Shown piece by piece: positions 21,128 through 33,025 of a stretch of DNA of 64,000 nt. Location: NCBI GenBank assembly GCA_001557505.1, contig LSAX01000002.1, positions 4,402,001 through 4,466,000 of the forward strand, given 5' to 3'. The notes beneath the pieces are model-generated. The model did no database searches, was not told the DNA's origin, and worked only from the letters and a program-made list of their open reading frames with translations. Position numbers and translations under genes: made by a program. How positions within the stretch are numbered: the stretch's first letter is position 1; each line of letters begins with the position of its first letter. The stretch comes from Reticulascus tulasneorum (taxonomy: Eukaryota; Ascomycota; Sordariomycetes; Glomerellales; Reticulascaceae).

Positions 21128-22271
21128 TACAAAAGAATCGATTTAGAAGCGTTTAAAGGGATGTAGATGGAGGGTGGTGGACATAAATAAAGGCACGAGT
21201 GAGAAAGAACGGGCTGGCTGAGGCTGGCTGTTCCCCTAGGCTGCATGAGGTGATTTTATCATGAGGCTGAGACAATAGTCCAAGTTGTGTTACCGAATGT
21301 GGAGGCTGCCTATGTATGAATGCCACGTGTGACTAAGGTGCATATGTAATTTGTAGTGCGGCTTTCAGCTGAGAATACTGAATGTTGTGGAAGAAGAGTG
21401 GCGCGCTTGGCAAGGCAGACAGATACAGGACTTGGGCGCAACGAAGCCACGCTATGCTTACCGGACCAACGGAAAAGAGGTCGACAGTCCAGATTCTCGA
21501 GGCCAAGCTGCCCACCCAATGATGTCCGGCCTCTGAAGAGAGTTCATGGCGTCTACCCCTAGCATCCCTTTAGCTTGGATGCCACGCTGAACTTGGCACG
21601 GACAGCAGACGATCTTCTAGTTGCCTGCTTGATTGAGCCTATCACTGACCTTCCGACACCTCCCTTTACGGCCTTCATATTCTGGGACGTAATGACTTAT
21701 CCGACGAGGGATATAGCGAGGACTTGTTCGACTGAGACTAGACTGAGACTAGACCTAAGTTCCATAAGAAGCATTTAGACGTCCGCCTTGATAATTGACG
21801 GGCAGTCTTAGAGTATCGCTTACTCTAATTACAATGCTTCAGGTCATTGGGGGAAAGAAATCAAGGCCTGGATCTGAAGCGTCATGGGAAAAGGGGCGTC
21901 AATGGCGGGTTGTGACGAAACTGCCTTGATGGACGGCGTGATGCGTGTCAGAGCCTGCATGCGCGAATTTCGCCATTGGCCAGGACATGACGCGTCATAA
22001 AAACAATTGGAAAAAAGGAATCAGAAACGCAATGAAAACGAGGAATCAAAAGGGGAGGGGGCGGTGTATTTATCAAGAACCGGCGACATCGTTTGCGGAG
22101 GGGCAGGGACTCGGAGCCCCAGCCGAGTGACAAACGAAGGTCCAGAAATGGGGTTCTGATTGGCCGGTGCAAAGCAGCCGCACGGGGCCAAATCAGCGAA
22201 TCAAAATCGACAGTTCCGAACAGCGGGACAAATATCCAGGAAATGCCGACAGGTTGTCATACTCCACAGCA
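21128..22271. other. Intergenic region; no zinc-cluster exon found
   Basis: About 1.1 kb. The 5' part of the broken regulator at 22272 should lie here, but I see no C-x2-C-x6-C zinc cluster in any plus-strand frame. Homology-like sequence (KCRQVVILHS) starts only around 22235. A two-copy 11-bp direct repeat (ACTGAGACTAG) is at 21731-21752. Confidence 0.4.
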
Positions 22272-23996
22272 TGGAGTCGTTCTCGGTCGAAAATCGCCAA
22301 GCTCTCATAATTTGTTCCTTTGATCTGGTACTGAGTTTTCTTCTTCTGAAACGACTGAGGCAATTATAACTAACGTGAGAGCAGATCGGAGGCGGGCGAG
22401 GGCCCTCTGCTTGGGTATGCAATCTAATCCCCATCGTTTATCAATATTGGCTCTCTAACGATTCTCCGTGGGCAGTCAATTGTTGGAAGCATGACTCGGA
22501 CCGTCGAGCAACTCCAACTCAGCGTAGAAGATGAGGATCAGAAACAATCTCCAATGAAGCCTTTAATCAAGCGCATGAACTTCCTCCCCAAATGCAAGGC
22601 GTGGAGCGAGAGCGAGGAACGACGACGTGTTTTCTGAATGTCTTCATCATGGACCGCTTCTGTAGCATCGCCACAGGATGGAACTTTTCTCTCACGAGCG
22701 CGGATGTCAAGAGACGTTTGCCTTGCGAAGGCTGGCTCTGGGGTCTTGCGCAGGCACCCAAGGTTCCAGCTCCATATTTTGGCATTGCTGATCAATCAGC
22801 CAGAGTGAACCCCCTTGTTCCGGCCGCGAGACCAGATGGCGAGGATCAAGATCTCCTCGGGGGATTCGCGTTCTATATTGAGGCAACTGAAAGCCTCAGC
22901 TTAGTAACCTCATTCTTCCTCCAACAGGATCTAGACTTTTCCGATCCACGACAGATTCAGGTATGGCTGATGCGGTTCAAGCAGCTAGACCTTCGTTTGG
23001 TCCAGTGAGTACCCGGGACTCGATCCCAAATCATGAGACAGAGCATCATCAGTGACTAATGAGGATAATCTCAGGTGGAAGGTGTTTCTGCCAGAACGGT
23101 GGCGCGAAGCATGCATACTGAACGCCGACGGGAATATGGACCCAAACCTCACGCTGGCGCATATGACACACAACACTGCGGTCATTCTCCTTCACCAAGT
23201 CATCGCGTTCCCTTTACCTGAATGGGTGAATTCGGGGATCCGGCTCCCTTCATCTTCTAGTGCCGAGACATGTCTTATTGCAGCAACCGAGGCCGCCATC
23301 ATCGCAGAAGAGTTCCTACGTCGGTCCTCCATGCTTACGAGCCCCCAATTCGCGTTCTGCCTTTTTATATGTGGCAGGTTTCTCCTAGCTTGCTCCTCAC
23401 ACCGAGGCGAACCACTTGCAGCGGCGTTCGACTCCATGGTGGCGAGCCTCCTCGAAATATCGAGACAATGGACTGGACCCAACGCCAGCTCCGAAAGCGG
23501 GAATCAAAATCTGGCATCGAAGTTCGCTACCAGGCTGATGGATGCACGCCGCGAGGGACCAAACGTGCTTGATATAAGAGCGTCGGTCTATTCAGATGAT
23601 CAGTATCTCAAAGTAGGCCCATTGAATGGTCTGCACTCGCGTGGTATGGGTCTTGGACACGGCAGTGACGTCACGGGGACAAACGACTTAGGTCATGCCA
23701 GAAACACCGCTACCTTTGAGGAACAGAACGAAGCGTCACCCGATAGCATATCGATGGCATTCCTTCCATTGCCCCTCGCCTTTCAAGGACAATGTCCGTT
23801 GACCAATTCTTCCGCAACGACAGCAAACCATGACCTGTCGCTACCCTGGCCGACAGCAGAAAGGCAAGTTGGTGGACTTCATGCCCCTTTAGCCGACGCA
23901 GCTATCAATGGCTACCAAGATCTCGACACGTTCCTTGATCCTTCATTCTCGCCGGATCAGCGCGTTAGCGTTTTCGCATACACCACTGATGTGTAA
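22272..23996 (+). pseudogene. Zn2Cys6-type regulator, truncated and frameshifted
   Basis: Only the fungal-specific (middle homology) regulatory domain remains. Exons join as MESFSVENRQALIICSFDL, then IGGGRGPSAW, then SIVGSMTRTVEQLQLSVED, all in phase across two introns near 22331-22388 and 22413-22474. At 22632-22637 the frame reads GTT TTC TGA, ending SESEERRRVF. The next frame continues at once with NVFIMDRFCSIATGWN, so a conserved TTC TGG AAT has lost one G. After that the gene is open again, with one intron (about 23008-23074), to TGA at 23996. The DNA-binding zinc cluster is absent upstream. The protein cannot be made as one chain and could not bind DNA through a C6 cluster. Clear pseudogene. 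Confidence 0.78.
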
Positions 23997-24497
23997 ATGG
24001 CGGCATGCATCTGCGTAGCATCTTACGAACAGAAATCCTGAAGCCCTCTCTACATCGTCGCTTTCCTGTACTTAGGTGAAATCCAGCCACTTCTCAATCT
24101 AGACTGATTCAATTGCTGTATAATTAGTTCTATCACATACCGTGGAAAGCTTCCGGTCGTCCATCCAAGTGGTCCCGTAATACCGGGGTGCATTGTGGAG
24201 GAGGATAATCAGCAAGACGGATGCCAACAGGGTCTACCGCGAATTGGTGAGACTAAAGGGTCTGTAGTCATGGAGCGTTCAGTGTCGAAGCCGAAGTTTC
24301 ATAGACTCTGGTAGATATTTATAGTCTTGGGTCTTTGGTAGCGTCGTCTAGACCTCAATATAGTGCGCCTTCAAACTGCCACGGCCTGGAGGGCAAGCTT
24401 ACGCCGGCGACAGGTCACGTCTCCTTTTATTGAGCAAAAGATTCTTTATTTGGGGGCGTTAAGGTCTTCTCGATATCCTAACGCCTATATGTACAGC
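23997..24497. other. Convergent intergenic region
   Basis: 500 bases between the 3' ends of the broken regulator and the intact Zn2Cys6 gene. No gene, repeat or structured element is recognised. Confidence 0.4.
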
Positions 24498-26846
24498 TCA
24501 GCAGTCTGTTACAAACATTCTCTTCTCAAACTCCCCACTGGCATTTGGCAGAATCTTCCACATCGTGAACACGCAAAACCTCCATCCTCGGGCGCTGGTC
24601 TCAATCCATATGTTGTTAGGATGGTACCTCGCCTCAGGCGGAATCCAGGCGGGCGCATCTTCATTGCTGTCGTCAAACTCCCATTCGCTTGGCTGAGATG
24701 CTTGCGTGTCGCACGCGCTGCTTTGCGAGGCATCCCGTGCTGCCAGCGCGCGCGTTTCCTCGGCTTCCAGGCGTATCAACACCTGCATACCCACGCCCAA
24801 CGTCCAGCCGTCACCCACGGCCTCGCGCCAACCGAGGTCTTCCAGTAACCGGGCAGCAGCGAGGCGGATTACGGGGAGGCAGCGACACTTCCCGGCAACG
24901 AGGACGAGGAGAGGGGTTACCCCGTTCTCGAAGGTCCAGTTGATTGCACCGATAGGACGCCTTTGCCCGCCGGGGACACGTGGTGGCATAGACGAACGGG
25001 GAGGAGCCGGCATCAGAGATATAACTTCTTTTATGAGCTCGAACAGCTGCGCGAAGTGTCCATCGTGGATATCGAACATCATTTCAGTCGGGTCAAGACA
25101 GCAGCTGGTATAGATTGTCATGGCCAGGCGCTGGGCTTGCATGAGGGCGATGCTCCGGCGGAAGAGGGTATCTGCAACAAAGTCACGCCGCCGCTCGTCC
25201 CGAGTCTCGTACTCGGTTGTAGATAACCAATCTGTCCGTCGCGGTCCTACTTGCGCAGCGAGCTTGCTGAGCACGTTGCCAAAGCTCTCCAGCATTCCGC
25301 CCAGTCTTGCTTGCTCCTCGAGTGCAGCGCTTTCGCTCTCAAACTCGACGACTCCGTGTGGAATCTCTTCCATCGAGCAGTCGCTCCACTCTCCGTCGCC
25401 CCAACGCGGCGGGATGCCCAAGTTTCTTCGCATGGCCTTCTGGCAGAAGTTTCCCGCCTGCAGATCAAGGTAGTCAACTATCCTGCGCGCTTCTGCCAGG
25501 GTGGGAACCGGCATGTCGAGGTCGAACGGCGCCAAGGAGCACAGAAATACTCGGGGAGGCGTTAAGAAGTGTATCATGATCGCATTCGACGCCACTTGGT
25601 ACTGGCAGATGGAAGCCTGCCGGGCGAATATGTGAATCATTTCGTGAATCTCATCGTCATTAATGTGTTCGTGAAACAAGTGAGATTTGGATGAATGGGA
25701 GCTTGAGGGCACTAGCTGCGCTGCACGCGCATTCTCTTCAGGTGCCGGCCAAGGAACTCGATACATTTCACTTGACCAGCTCAGTGGAGGCGAGGAGCCA
25801 GACGACAGAGTGTCGGAGTGGCAGCTTCTATTCCGGTGATCTTGACGCCCGGGGGGGAACTGAGATCGCCCTGCAGGCTTTTGGCCTGGTGTTCCTGGCC
25901 ACTCGGCGCTCGCATGCTCGACGTCAGGGCCGAGAAATAGCTTCATCCCGGATCGAATCATGAGAAGCGAGCCAATCGCATTTCCTTGCATGCTCTCGAA
26001 AACAATAAGAAGAATGCTTGCCACCATTGCCGTTTTCCTGTCGATGGTTCGTTCGTCGACGGCCTTCCGAAGTAAATGGAGTGCTCTCGTGTAATGCCGC
26101 AAGGCTTTCGTGAAGTACAGATTAGAAGTAGGGTCTAGCCACATCGGATGGCGCGACCGCTTCGATATAATACGTGTGGATGCCGCCGAACTCAAACTTC
26201 CCGACCATTCAGACCAGACGTGGGAGGCATAATCGCGCGGGGACTCGGCATTATCTTGTCGGCTTGCTATCGCCCCTCGAGAATATGCCGCGATCGCGAG
26301 GATGGAATGCCGGATGTAGTCGTGGCTTATCTCTCTTAGCACGGTCTGTTGCCAGAATACGGAAGCATAGTAGGGCGAAAAGTCATGTATCATTTGATGC
26401 CGGAAAAGATCGAAGCACCAGACCTCGTCCTCGCTGAATTGGAAGCCCACGCTAGACGGTCCCCTTGGAAGGGCTGTTGCTTGGCCAAGCAATTGGCGCA
26501 GACCATGCTGGTCTTGATTGGTCCGGTCCGGATTCTGCGAGTCGGCGTCCCGTCCGGGCTCCGAACCGTGTTCTTGCCGTCGCGCCAGGGGAAGAAGGGG
26601 CCGAAATACCATTCTGGACGGTTCGGGAGGCCGCTTTTTCTCAGTGTCTGGCTCCGGATAGCCCTCGCAGCTCGCCCCATACTTGGCGCATCGCAAGCAC
26701 GTCGGCTTAGCTTCGTCGCATTTGACATGCCGCCTCTTACAACTGAGGCATCCCGTGCGAACCTTGCGAACTTTGACTCGCCTCCGCTGTATACCGGACG
26801 ACGAAGCATCCCCTGTATCGTGCTCTTTGTTGTCGGCCGGCGCCAT
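24498..26846 (-). CDS. Zn2Cys6 fungal transcription factor (intact)
   Basis: A single uninterrupted exon of 782 aa. The N-terminus has a basic stretch (RRRVKVRKVRTG) followed by the C6 zinc cluster CLSCKRRHVKCDEAKPTCLRCAKYGASCEGYP (first six cysteines at about residues 33-60 in C-x2-C-x6-C-x5-C-x2-C-x6-C spacing). A Pro/Gln-rich linker leads to the fungal-specific regulatory region (DEVWCFDLFRHQMIHDFSPY, YIRHSILAIAAYSRGA, LVFESMQGNAIG-like helices). This arrangement is typical of a nuclear DNA-binding activator that binds CGG triplets. It sits between a dead regulator and a DUF4139 gene, so targets cannot be deduced. The call is firm. Confidence 0.92.
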   Translation of the reverse strand: MAPADNKEHDTGDASSSGIQRRRVKVRKVRTGCLSCKRRHVKCDEAKPTCLRCAKYGASCEGYPEPDTEKKRPPEPSRMVFRPLLPLARRQEHGSEPGRDADSQNPDRTNQDQHGLRQLLGQATALPRGPSSVGFQFSEDEVWCFDLFRHQMIHDFSPYYASVFWQQTVLREISHDYIRHSILAIAAYSRGAIASRQDNAESPRDYASHVWSEWSGSLSSAASTRIISKRSRHPMWLDPTSNLYFTKALRHYTRALHLLRKAVDERTIDRKTAMVASILLIVFESMQGNAIGSLLMIRSGMKLFLGPDVEHASAEWPGTPGQKPAGRSQFPPGRQDHRNRSCHSDTLSSGSSPPLSWSSEMYRVPWPAPEENARAAQLVPSSSHSSKSHLFHEHINDDEIHEMIHIFARQASICQYQVASNAIMIHFLTPPRVFLCSLAPFDLDMPVPTLAEARRIVDYLDLQAGNFCQKAMRRNLGIPPRWGDGEWSDCSMEEIPHGVVEFESESAALEEQARLGGMLESFGNVLSKLAAQVGPRRTDWLSTTEYETRDERRRDFVADTLFRRSIALMQAQRLAMTIYTSCCLDPTEMMFDIHDGHFAQLFELIKEVISLMPAPPRSSMPPRVPGGQRRPIGAINWTFENGVTPLLVLVAGKCRCLPVIRLAAARLLEDLGWREAVGDGWTLGVGMQVLIRLEAEETRALAARDASQSSACDTQASQPSEWEFDDSNEDAPAWIPPEARYHPNNIWIETSARGWRFCVFTMWKILPNASGEFEKRMFVTDC

Positions 26847-28282
26847 TACAGTTTGTGGCAGGATGGTTGGGGAAGTCAGATCGTCATGCCAGTTAGCAAC
26901 TCATGTTGGGTTTTAAAGAATCTCTTTGTCCAAGCAAGCGCGCCACCCGTAGCGCGGCTGGGAGCCAAAGGATTGATTGACCGCATAATCCCCAAGCTGT
27001 TCGAACGAACTTTTTCCTCGGCCAGCCAGTTTCATGGAACGGAAAACTCCGTTTCTTCGGTACAATATCGTAGGGCTCTGGGGTCTTGAAAGCGGAGATT
27101 TGCTGCGCTATTTGCCTAGCGCTGGGGCGCGAGGTCCATAAAAACGGGTCATTTCACCTAGTGCAGGGTCTTTCTCCGTTGAAGGCACAGTCTTGGGCGG
27201 CCAGGATCATGGTACTACGTAGTACTCCAACCCGCTAGCAAGTTAGGGTCCCATAGCCTGAAGGCGCTTAGTCATGGCTCGGTATATGTCAATCAACCTC
27301 GACAAGTTTGAATTCCGCAATATAGCTTGATACGGGATGTTTAGGCCGTTGTCGACGTTATAATGTCACACCGCCAATTGAGGATGGATGACGTAGAGAT
27401 ATTGCCGGTCCTTCGACAGCATTGCCACTCGGCCAGTCTCTTGATCGTCGTTCATCCTGATGCGTACTCTAAGAATGGTATGATGGACATTGTGGCTCAA
27501 ATATAGAGCTCGCAAGCTTGCCAACTCCCTATGATGATTTGGGAAGTCTACAGGAAATGTGTTCAGATTCATTGCTAGCAGGCAGCACCAGACTCTCAGA
27601 GATCGTTAGATACTATTTTCGACGGGCAAATTATTGCAAGTCAAGGCCACAGGGATGATGGCTATAGTGTCGGACAAACCTTGAATGGAAATACCACGGC
27701 ACCAGACGAGGCACAAAGCTCGTCCGCGGCAATACACTAACAGATTGTGGTTGACCCGTTGGACCACTACAGCCAATCAGTCGACTCCAGATTATGTAGA
27801 CCATGACCCTGAGATAAGAACGACGCTGAACTCTACAGTGTCAGGATCCTAAGCTAAACAGAATTGACAGGTGCTAGACTGGTCACACGCTCTGCAACGG
27901 CATACACATAGTGGAGAGGTCAAATGGTTCTTAGTCAGGACAATACCCTTGATATCCAATTTTCACTAGTACTACAAGCGTAACCTATCCTAACCCGTCC
28001 TACCCAGTACTCGCAACAATCTTGGCTGGACCATGATAGATATCACCATCGTCTGCTGACGCTAACAAGTCTCTTCAATCCCAAAACCGCCTTGCCACCC
28101 TTGACTCTCAAACTGCCGTACGTGCCATACCCATTCCCCACATTTGATGTATCATCAACACCCGAAAGCGTACTTTGCTCATCGCCATCATCGTTATCAT
28201 CATTCAAGTAGGCTCTTGGCCCTGGCCCGGAATCTTTCACATCCTCATCCTCTGCAGCATGTCTCACGGGCCGGTCGTACCC
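26847..28282. other. Upstream region of the Zn2Cys6 gene
   Basis: About 1.4 kb. It holds the second 14-bp palindrome (27212-27225). Several short open frames (for example 27366-27572 minus) have no recognisable product. No gene seen. Confidence 0.45.
27212..27225. repeat. 14-bp perfect palindrome GTACTACGTAGTAC, copy 2
   Basis: Identical to the palindrome at 1826-1839. It lies about 370 bases upstream of the start of the Zn2Cys6 gene at 26846. Confidence 0.7.
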
Positions 28283-30792
28283 CTAACACTGAACTGCATG
28301 GTCTCCCGATGGGAGTGCAACAACATATTCCAGGCCAAGCTTGACAGCCTTGCCTGCATTCAACTTCACGTCCCAGGTTATTTCTCCGCCCTTTTTCAAT
28401 GTGGCGGTTGCCTTGCCCCAGTCCTTGTCGTCCTTGCCCTCACGACCAGGAAGACCGGCAGGTATGCCTGAACCACCAACAATCATGCCTCTTGGTGCGA
28501 GGATCTCGACCTTGAGACGCTCGTCCTCCGAAACGGGGGCTTGGTCCAGGACAAGGAGGCTGACTGGCTTGCCGGCCGAGGCACGAGAGTTGACAAGCGT
28601 GACAGTTCTTGTATACACAGAACTGTCTTCCTTCGAGAAGAGACCAGTCGTGGCTCGCCGAACGTCAGGCTTAGGATATATGACCTTGATCGCTGGATCA
28701 ACTCCAAGACTCAAAGTAAAGGTCTCGCCAGCGCTGCAGCGGGGAAGGCTAGTACGACCCATGAATGAGCCGTCGAGAGTCAGACCAGCCGCCCCCTTTA
28801 GCAGGGTGAGCTTGCTGGTGTTGCGGACTTTGCCCTTGAGATAGGCAACTGGCTTATACTTCGCAATGATGGTGTGACTGAAGACCACGTTAGAAAAGTT
28901 CAAGCGGGCAACCCGCTGCTTGGATGCCGTGGATTTAGGAGCAAGTGTCTTAAGTCCAGGAAGATCATAGGTGGTGGTGAATCCAGTCTCTTCGATCTCG
29001 GATTCCTGGAAGTCGAGTTCTGGCTGGGGCTCCATTATCGTGCCGTCATCGCCAAAGCCATCGCCGCCATCGTATGCCCCCCCTTCTCTCGCAGCAACCT
29101 CCTCTTCCTCGTCTTCCTCGTCCACGGCACCCGAGGGGCCGCCACCTCCACGGCCAAATAAGGAGCTGCTTCCGGCTTTTCTCGACTTTGTGGCGATACC
29201 AGGTGCAGCAAAAGCAGAAGTATTCGAAAATGTAGCATTGCCAAGCAGTCCAGCATTGCCTCCAACACCACCACCAAATCCCCGGGTCGCTGAAGATGGT
29301 GCACCAAACAATCCCTGAGATACCGGGGCTGGCGCTGGTGGTGGAATGGCATTGCTGCCGAAGCCTTGGCCCCACGCAGCATTGTCGTTCTGGGCACCCA
29401 TCGCCTGTTGTTGCATCGCCTGCTGTGGCATCGCCTTCATGTGCATGTTCAGGCTATTGAAATTGTTATTCTTCGAAACTCCGAACAGGTTGGGGCGTGG
29501 TTTGTGGTTGTTTAGGCCCATCTGTTTGCCTTTCCAGTCGTTCTTCTGGATCCGCTCTTCGCGACTGACGAGGACATCGTGCTCGAGAATGCCGCTGCCT
29601 TTGGATGCGAGCTTTATGCGCCAGGAAGTGAGGGTCGGAATCGTGTCCTCCAGGCCGGAGAAAGTTGTCTGCGAAGTGGACAGTGTGACCTTGCAGTTCT
29701 TCCAAGTCTCGCAGGTCGCATTTGTGAGCTGGGCATCGAAGCAGAGCATTGCGTTGTTGCTGGTCGTGGAAAGTTGCAGGTCGTAGCTTGGGGCCCAGAA
29801 AGCAGAGGTCGTGACGTAGGTTAGAGACAGGTCGCACGTCGGGTTCGACTCGTCATCAAACTCTTCTGGCGCCTTCTCAGGCACAGTGATGATGTCGCTT
29901 GATATGGAGGCACGGCGAGACGACATCGGGGTGAAGCTTGCAGCGTCGAGGGTGATGCGGACGGAATAGCAAAGGCGTGGCCAAAATTGTTCGCGCTCTT
30001 TTCGGATGCGTTCCTTTTCCGTCCGACGCTCGCTGTCCCGTCTTGCCTTCTTTTCCTTTTCCTTGTCCTTTGCTTTCTGGATCTTGGCCTTGTCTTTGGC
30101 CGCCTTCTGTCTCTCCTTCTGCTTCAGCCTCACCAGTCGTGTCTCCTCCTTGACAGCTTCCGCGATATCCTTCGACAACTGACGTTCTTTCAACATGCCA
30201 GTCATGTGATCTTTGAATACCTTCTCCCGTTCTGTCTTATAGGTGTCGATGCTCTCCTCAATGTTGATGCCTCGTTTCCGGTCCAGTTGCTTTCCGAAAG
30301 CATCCAGTATCTTTAAGCGGCTTTCGGCGCTTGCTATGACTTCCTTTGCGCGCTTTTGGTCATCTCGAAGCTTGAACAGCGTGTCCCGGACAGCCTCGAG
30401 TGCATCCGAGTCCTTCTCATCGTCTTTGTCATCATCGGGGTCCGACTCGCTATCCGAATCGTCATCATCGGAATCGGGGTATATTTCTTGGAAAATCTCG
30501 CGGTTGGGGAGCAGCTCGACGGCGATGTCACTGATGATGGCAGATCCAGTGCCTTCGACCTTGATAGAGTGCTTGTCGATGGTTGGGGTCAATCCCACAA
30601 TGGTGATCTCGTTTGCACCTGGCTGTGGCAGCAGTTAGCGATTTGGCATGAAGACTTCGGGATTAGTTTGGGGCTTACCTTCAGCGGCAGCTCCTTGATT
30701 TCTCGAACGACCTGAGCGCGTGTGGGGAAGAGAGTAACTGAGCGGGTGCCTAGGTCCCGGATCTTGTACTCCTTCTTGTGGATGGTGTCCAT
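28283..30792 (-). CDS. Mucoidy inhibitor A (MuiA)-like protein, DUF4140/DUF4139
   Basis: Exon 1 (30792-30679, 38 codons, ending REIKELPLK) joins in phase to exon 2 (30622-28283, beginning PGANEITIVGLTPTID), giving 817 aa. The N-terminus is the DUF4140 domain. An Asp-rich patch (about residues 75-100) and a long highly charged coiled coil (about 100-220, many KDKEKEKK-type runs) follow. The DUF4139 part begins at SLTYVTTSAFWAPSYDLQLS and resumes after a Gln/Met- and Gly-rich insert (MPQQAMQQQAMG...), ending with TYDLPGLKTL, GSFMGRTSLPRC and KLGLEYVVALPSGD. The family is named after an Azotobacter protein, but its biochemistry is unknown. Fungal members are usually cytosolic and of unclear role. 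The low-complexity insert may be disordered. Confidence 0.85.
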
Positions 30793-32170
30793 AGCGATTA
30801 ACGGTGAGCCAACGGCGGGCAGGATGATATCTGTAGTGGTGGCAGATTCGGTACTTGATCACAACGTGTAACGGTGAGGGACGGCGGAAGCCAGGTAATA
30901 TTGACAGCACCTCGTACTACAATGGAGATGGAATAGTTGATAGATGAGAATAGGGGGGGCTAATGGAGAATAGACAAGGAGCAGAAGCGAGTTACTTATA
31001 CCTTTAGATGATCAGACAAGGCAGACATCCAAACCCTCGTGCCTGACGCTAGATCAGTTAGCCTTTGCTGCCTTGTGCCATCGCATCCCGCAGCTGAGGA
31101 AACAAGAGCAGCCGTCAGCCGTGGCAATCTCCACAATCCCTCACTGCCATCTGCTGGGCTGGAGGATGCGGGGAGCTTCAGCAAGCAGCCACGTCGATTG
31201 GAGAGCTTCTTTTGACCTGCGTCATGCCGGGTACAGTAACATGGCTCCCGAAGCAAAAGCCATGAGCCACGCAATTTTACTGGGTAGCCTCAAAGGGAGG
31301 CGAAGCAACGACACGAAAAACATGGTAAAAATGCCCGCCTAGCTTCTTAGGTATTGGTGCGGGGTTAGGCACCTCTCCAGGCACATGCTGAGTCACTGAT
31401 TGGCAGCCGATCATTGGCCCGAACCCTCCTGTGCACCACTGCCTGGGCCGTGCCTAGATGATCCCCTGTGGCTTTCCCAGAGATGGCGCAAACCTAGCGT
31501 CCCCCTGGCTGAAGCATAAATTGCCACAGGCTCTGGTAACGCCAATGATTAATTAATCCACTGGATGAGCCACCGCCATGGCTTGAAGACCATGAAACCG
31601 CGACAGGACTAGTAATCGATAAGATATCTACACCTGTGCAATTTGCAGACTGTCGAACACATCGGTTGCCTCAATCTCTCATCCCAAGCATGAGCGGATC
31701 CTTAGTATCGGCTCCTCAAGCAACAAGTCTTTGGTACGCGGCTTGTCTTCCAGTTGAGCATCTTCCTCATCCCATCCAATCTCCTCTTCGTACAACGAGG
31801 ACCTTTGCGATGGACCTACGTCGTCATTCACAAAACGAAACAGCAGGGTTCAACTTGTGTGTCCATCAATCGAGCGATCGGATGGAAATGCAAGCTGGTC
31901 CTCTGTGATTGGCGCCATGTTTATTAAACCACGCAGTGGCTACTTAGGCTCGCACAAAGCACACACAGGTGGGTGGAGAGTCACCATGCAACGTGATGAT
32001 GGAAAACGGATGGGGGACAAACGAGCTATGTAGCAAACCTCTAGAAGCAACTGTAGTCAGTCTAGATTCTGGACGATGTTTGTACGGATCATATATGAAT
32101 CCATAAATCCGATTTTCAATTTGCACCAACACGAACACATTCTCCTCATCTCAAAACCTCACCGTCCACG
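30793..32170. other. Divergent intergenic region
   Basis: About 1.4 kb between the divergent MuiA-like gene and the gene at 32171. Short open frames on both strands (31073-31342, 31636-31908) show no family. Presumed promoters only. Confidence 0.4.
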
Positions 32171-33025
32171 ATGTTTCGACGGCCTCATCCGAACCATCGC
32201 CCGAACGCCGTGTTCTTCGGCCCCAATATCGGCGGCCATGGGGTTCACATCAACAACTTCAATGCTCCACCTCAAATCCCGAACATCTTCCCTGCTCATC
32301 TGCCCAATCCGCGTAATCTCCCTTTTCCGTTCATTGCTGCCGGTCTACCCCCAGAGGCACCGCTTCAGAATGGCCGCCTGCGTAACAGAGTCACAGTTAT
32401 CCTCCCGGACGCAGAGCAGATCATGGTCTGCCGTGACCTCATGTTCGAGCACCTCCCTCGGACACGCAATGCCATACGAGGTGCATATTTTGACCTCTCT
32501 CAGTTCCTCCCCGACTGGGACTTCGAAGACGAGTCCGGCGCGATGCATAACCAAGCGTTGCACTTCATATTCCGTCACCTGGAAGAGTACTCGCGTCACG
32601 GCTCCACAAATCTCTTTGCACGTAATCAATTTCTGATATCCAACTCGAGGAATCAGGCAGGCATCATCTGGCAGACATCCTGGGCTTTGTATGCGCTGTG
32701 CTCCGTGTTGGACCAAGACCGCGGGCTGGGATCGTCAGACATGTTGACTCAACAGATCGCAGACTTCCTAGTCGATCTGATACCTCGAGCGGATGCTTTT
32801 ATGCCGCCTGGATCTGCCCAGCATCTCTTTGTTGGTTATACACGCATTTTTCGTGAGACGGGCCAGATAGAGCTGCGCATGTTGAGAGAAGTCTGGGAGG
32901 CACTGGACATGGAGGACCAGATACAGTTGGCGGATGCCATGGCGCAGCAGTTGCACTGGAATGGACGAGGGAACAATGCCGCGCGGATATGGACAGCCCT
33001 GAGGCATCTGGGTCTCGTCCGCTGA
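32171..33025 (+). CDS. Hypothetical fungal protein (284 aa)
   Basis: A single exon with an ATG in fair context (CACGATG). The first about 65 residues are rich in Pro, Asn and His and probably disordered. After RLRNRVTVILPDAEQIMVCR the protein is well-composed and helical, with repeated aromatic and acidic segments (YFDLSQFLPDWDFEDE, ALHFIFRHLEEYSRHG, TQQIADFLVDLIPRAD, REVWEALDMEDQIQLADAMA). It has no signal peptide, membrane helix or motif that I recognise. Codon use and length support a real gene. It is the last gene before the Hsp90/NOV gene, 1.25 kb away on the same strand. I know of no function. Confidence 0.65.
   Translation: MFRRPHPNHRPNAVFFGPNIGGHGVHINNFNAPPQIPNIFPAHLPNPRNLPFPFIAAGLPPEAPLQNGRLRNRVTVILPDAEQIMVCRDLMFEHLPRTRNAIRGAYFDLSQFLPDWDFEDESGAMHNQALHFIFRHLEEYSRHGSTNLFARNQFLISNSRNQAGIIWQTSWALYALCSVLDQDRGLGSSDMLTQQIADFLVDLIPRADAFMPPGSAQHLFVGYTRIFRETGQIELRMLREVWEALDMEDQIQLADAMAQQLHWNGRGNNAARIWTALRHLGLVR

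Noticed and set aside
21731..21752. Two-copy 11-bp direct repeat ACTGAGACTAG
   Set aside because: Too short and too few copies to be more than slippage.
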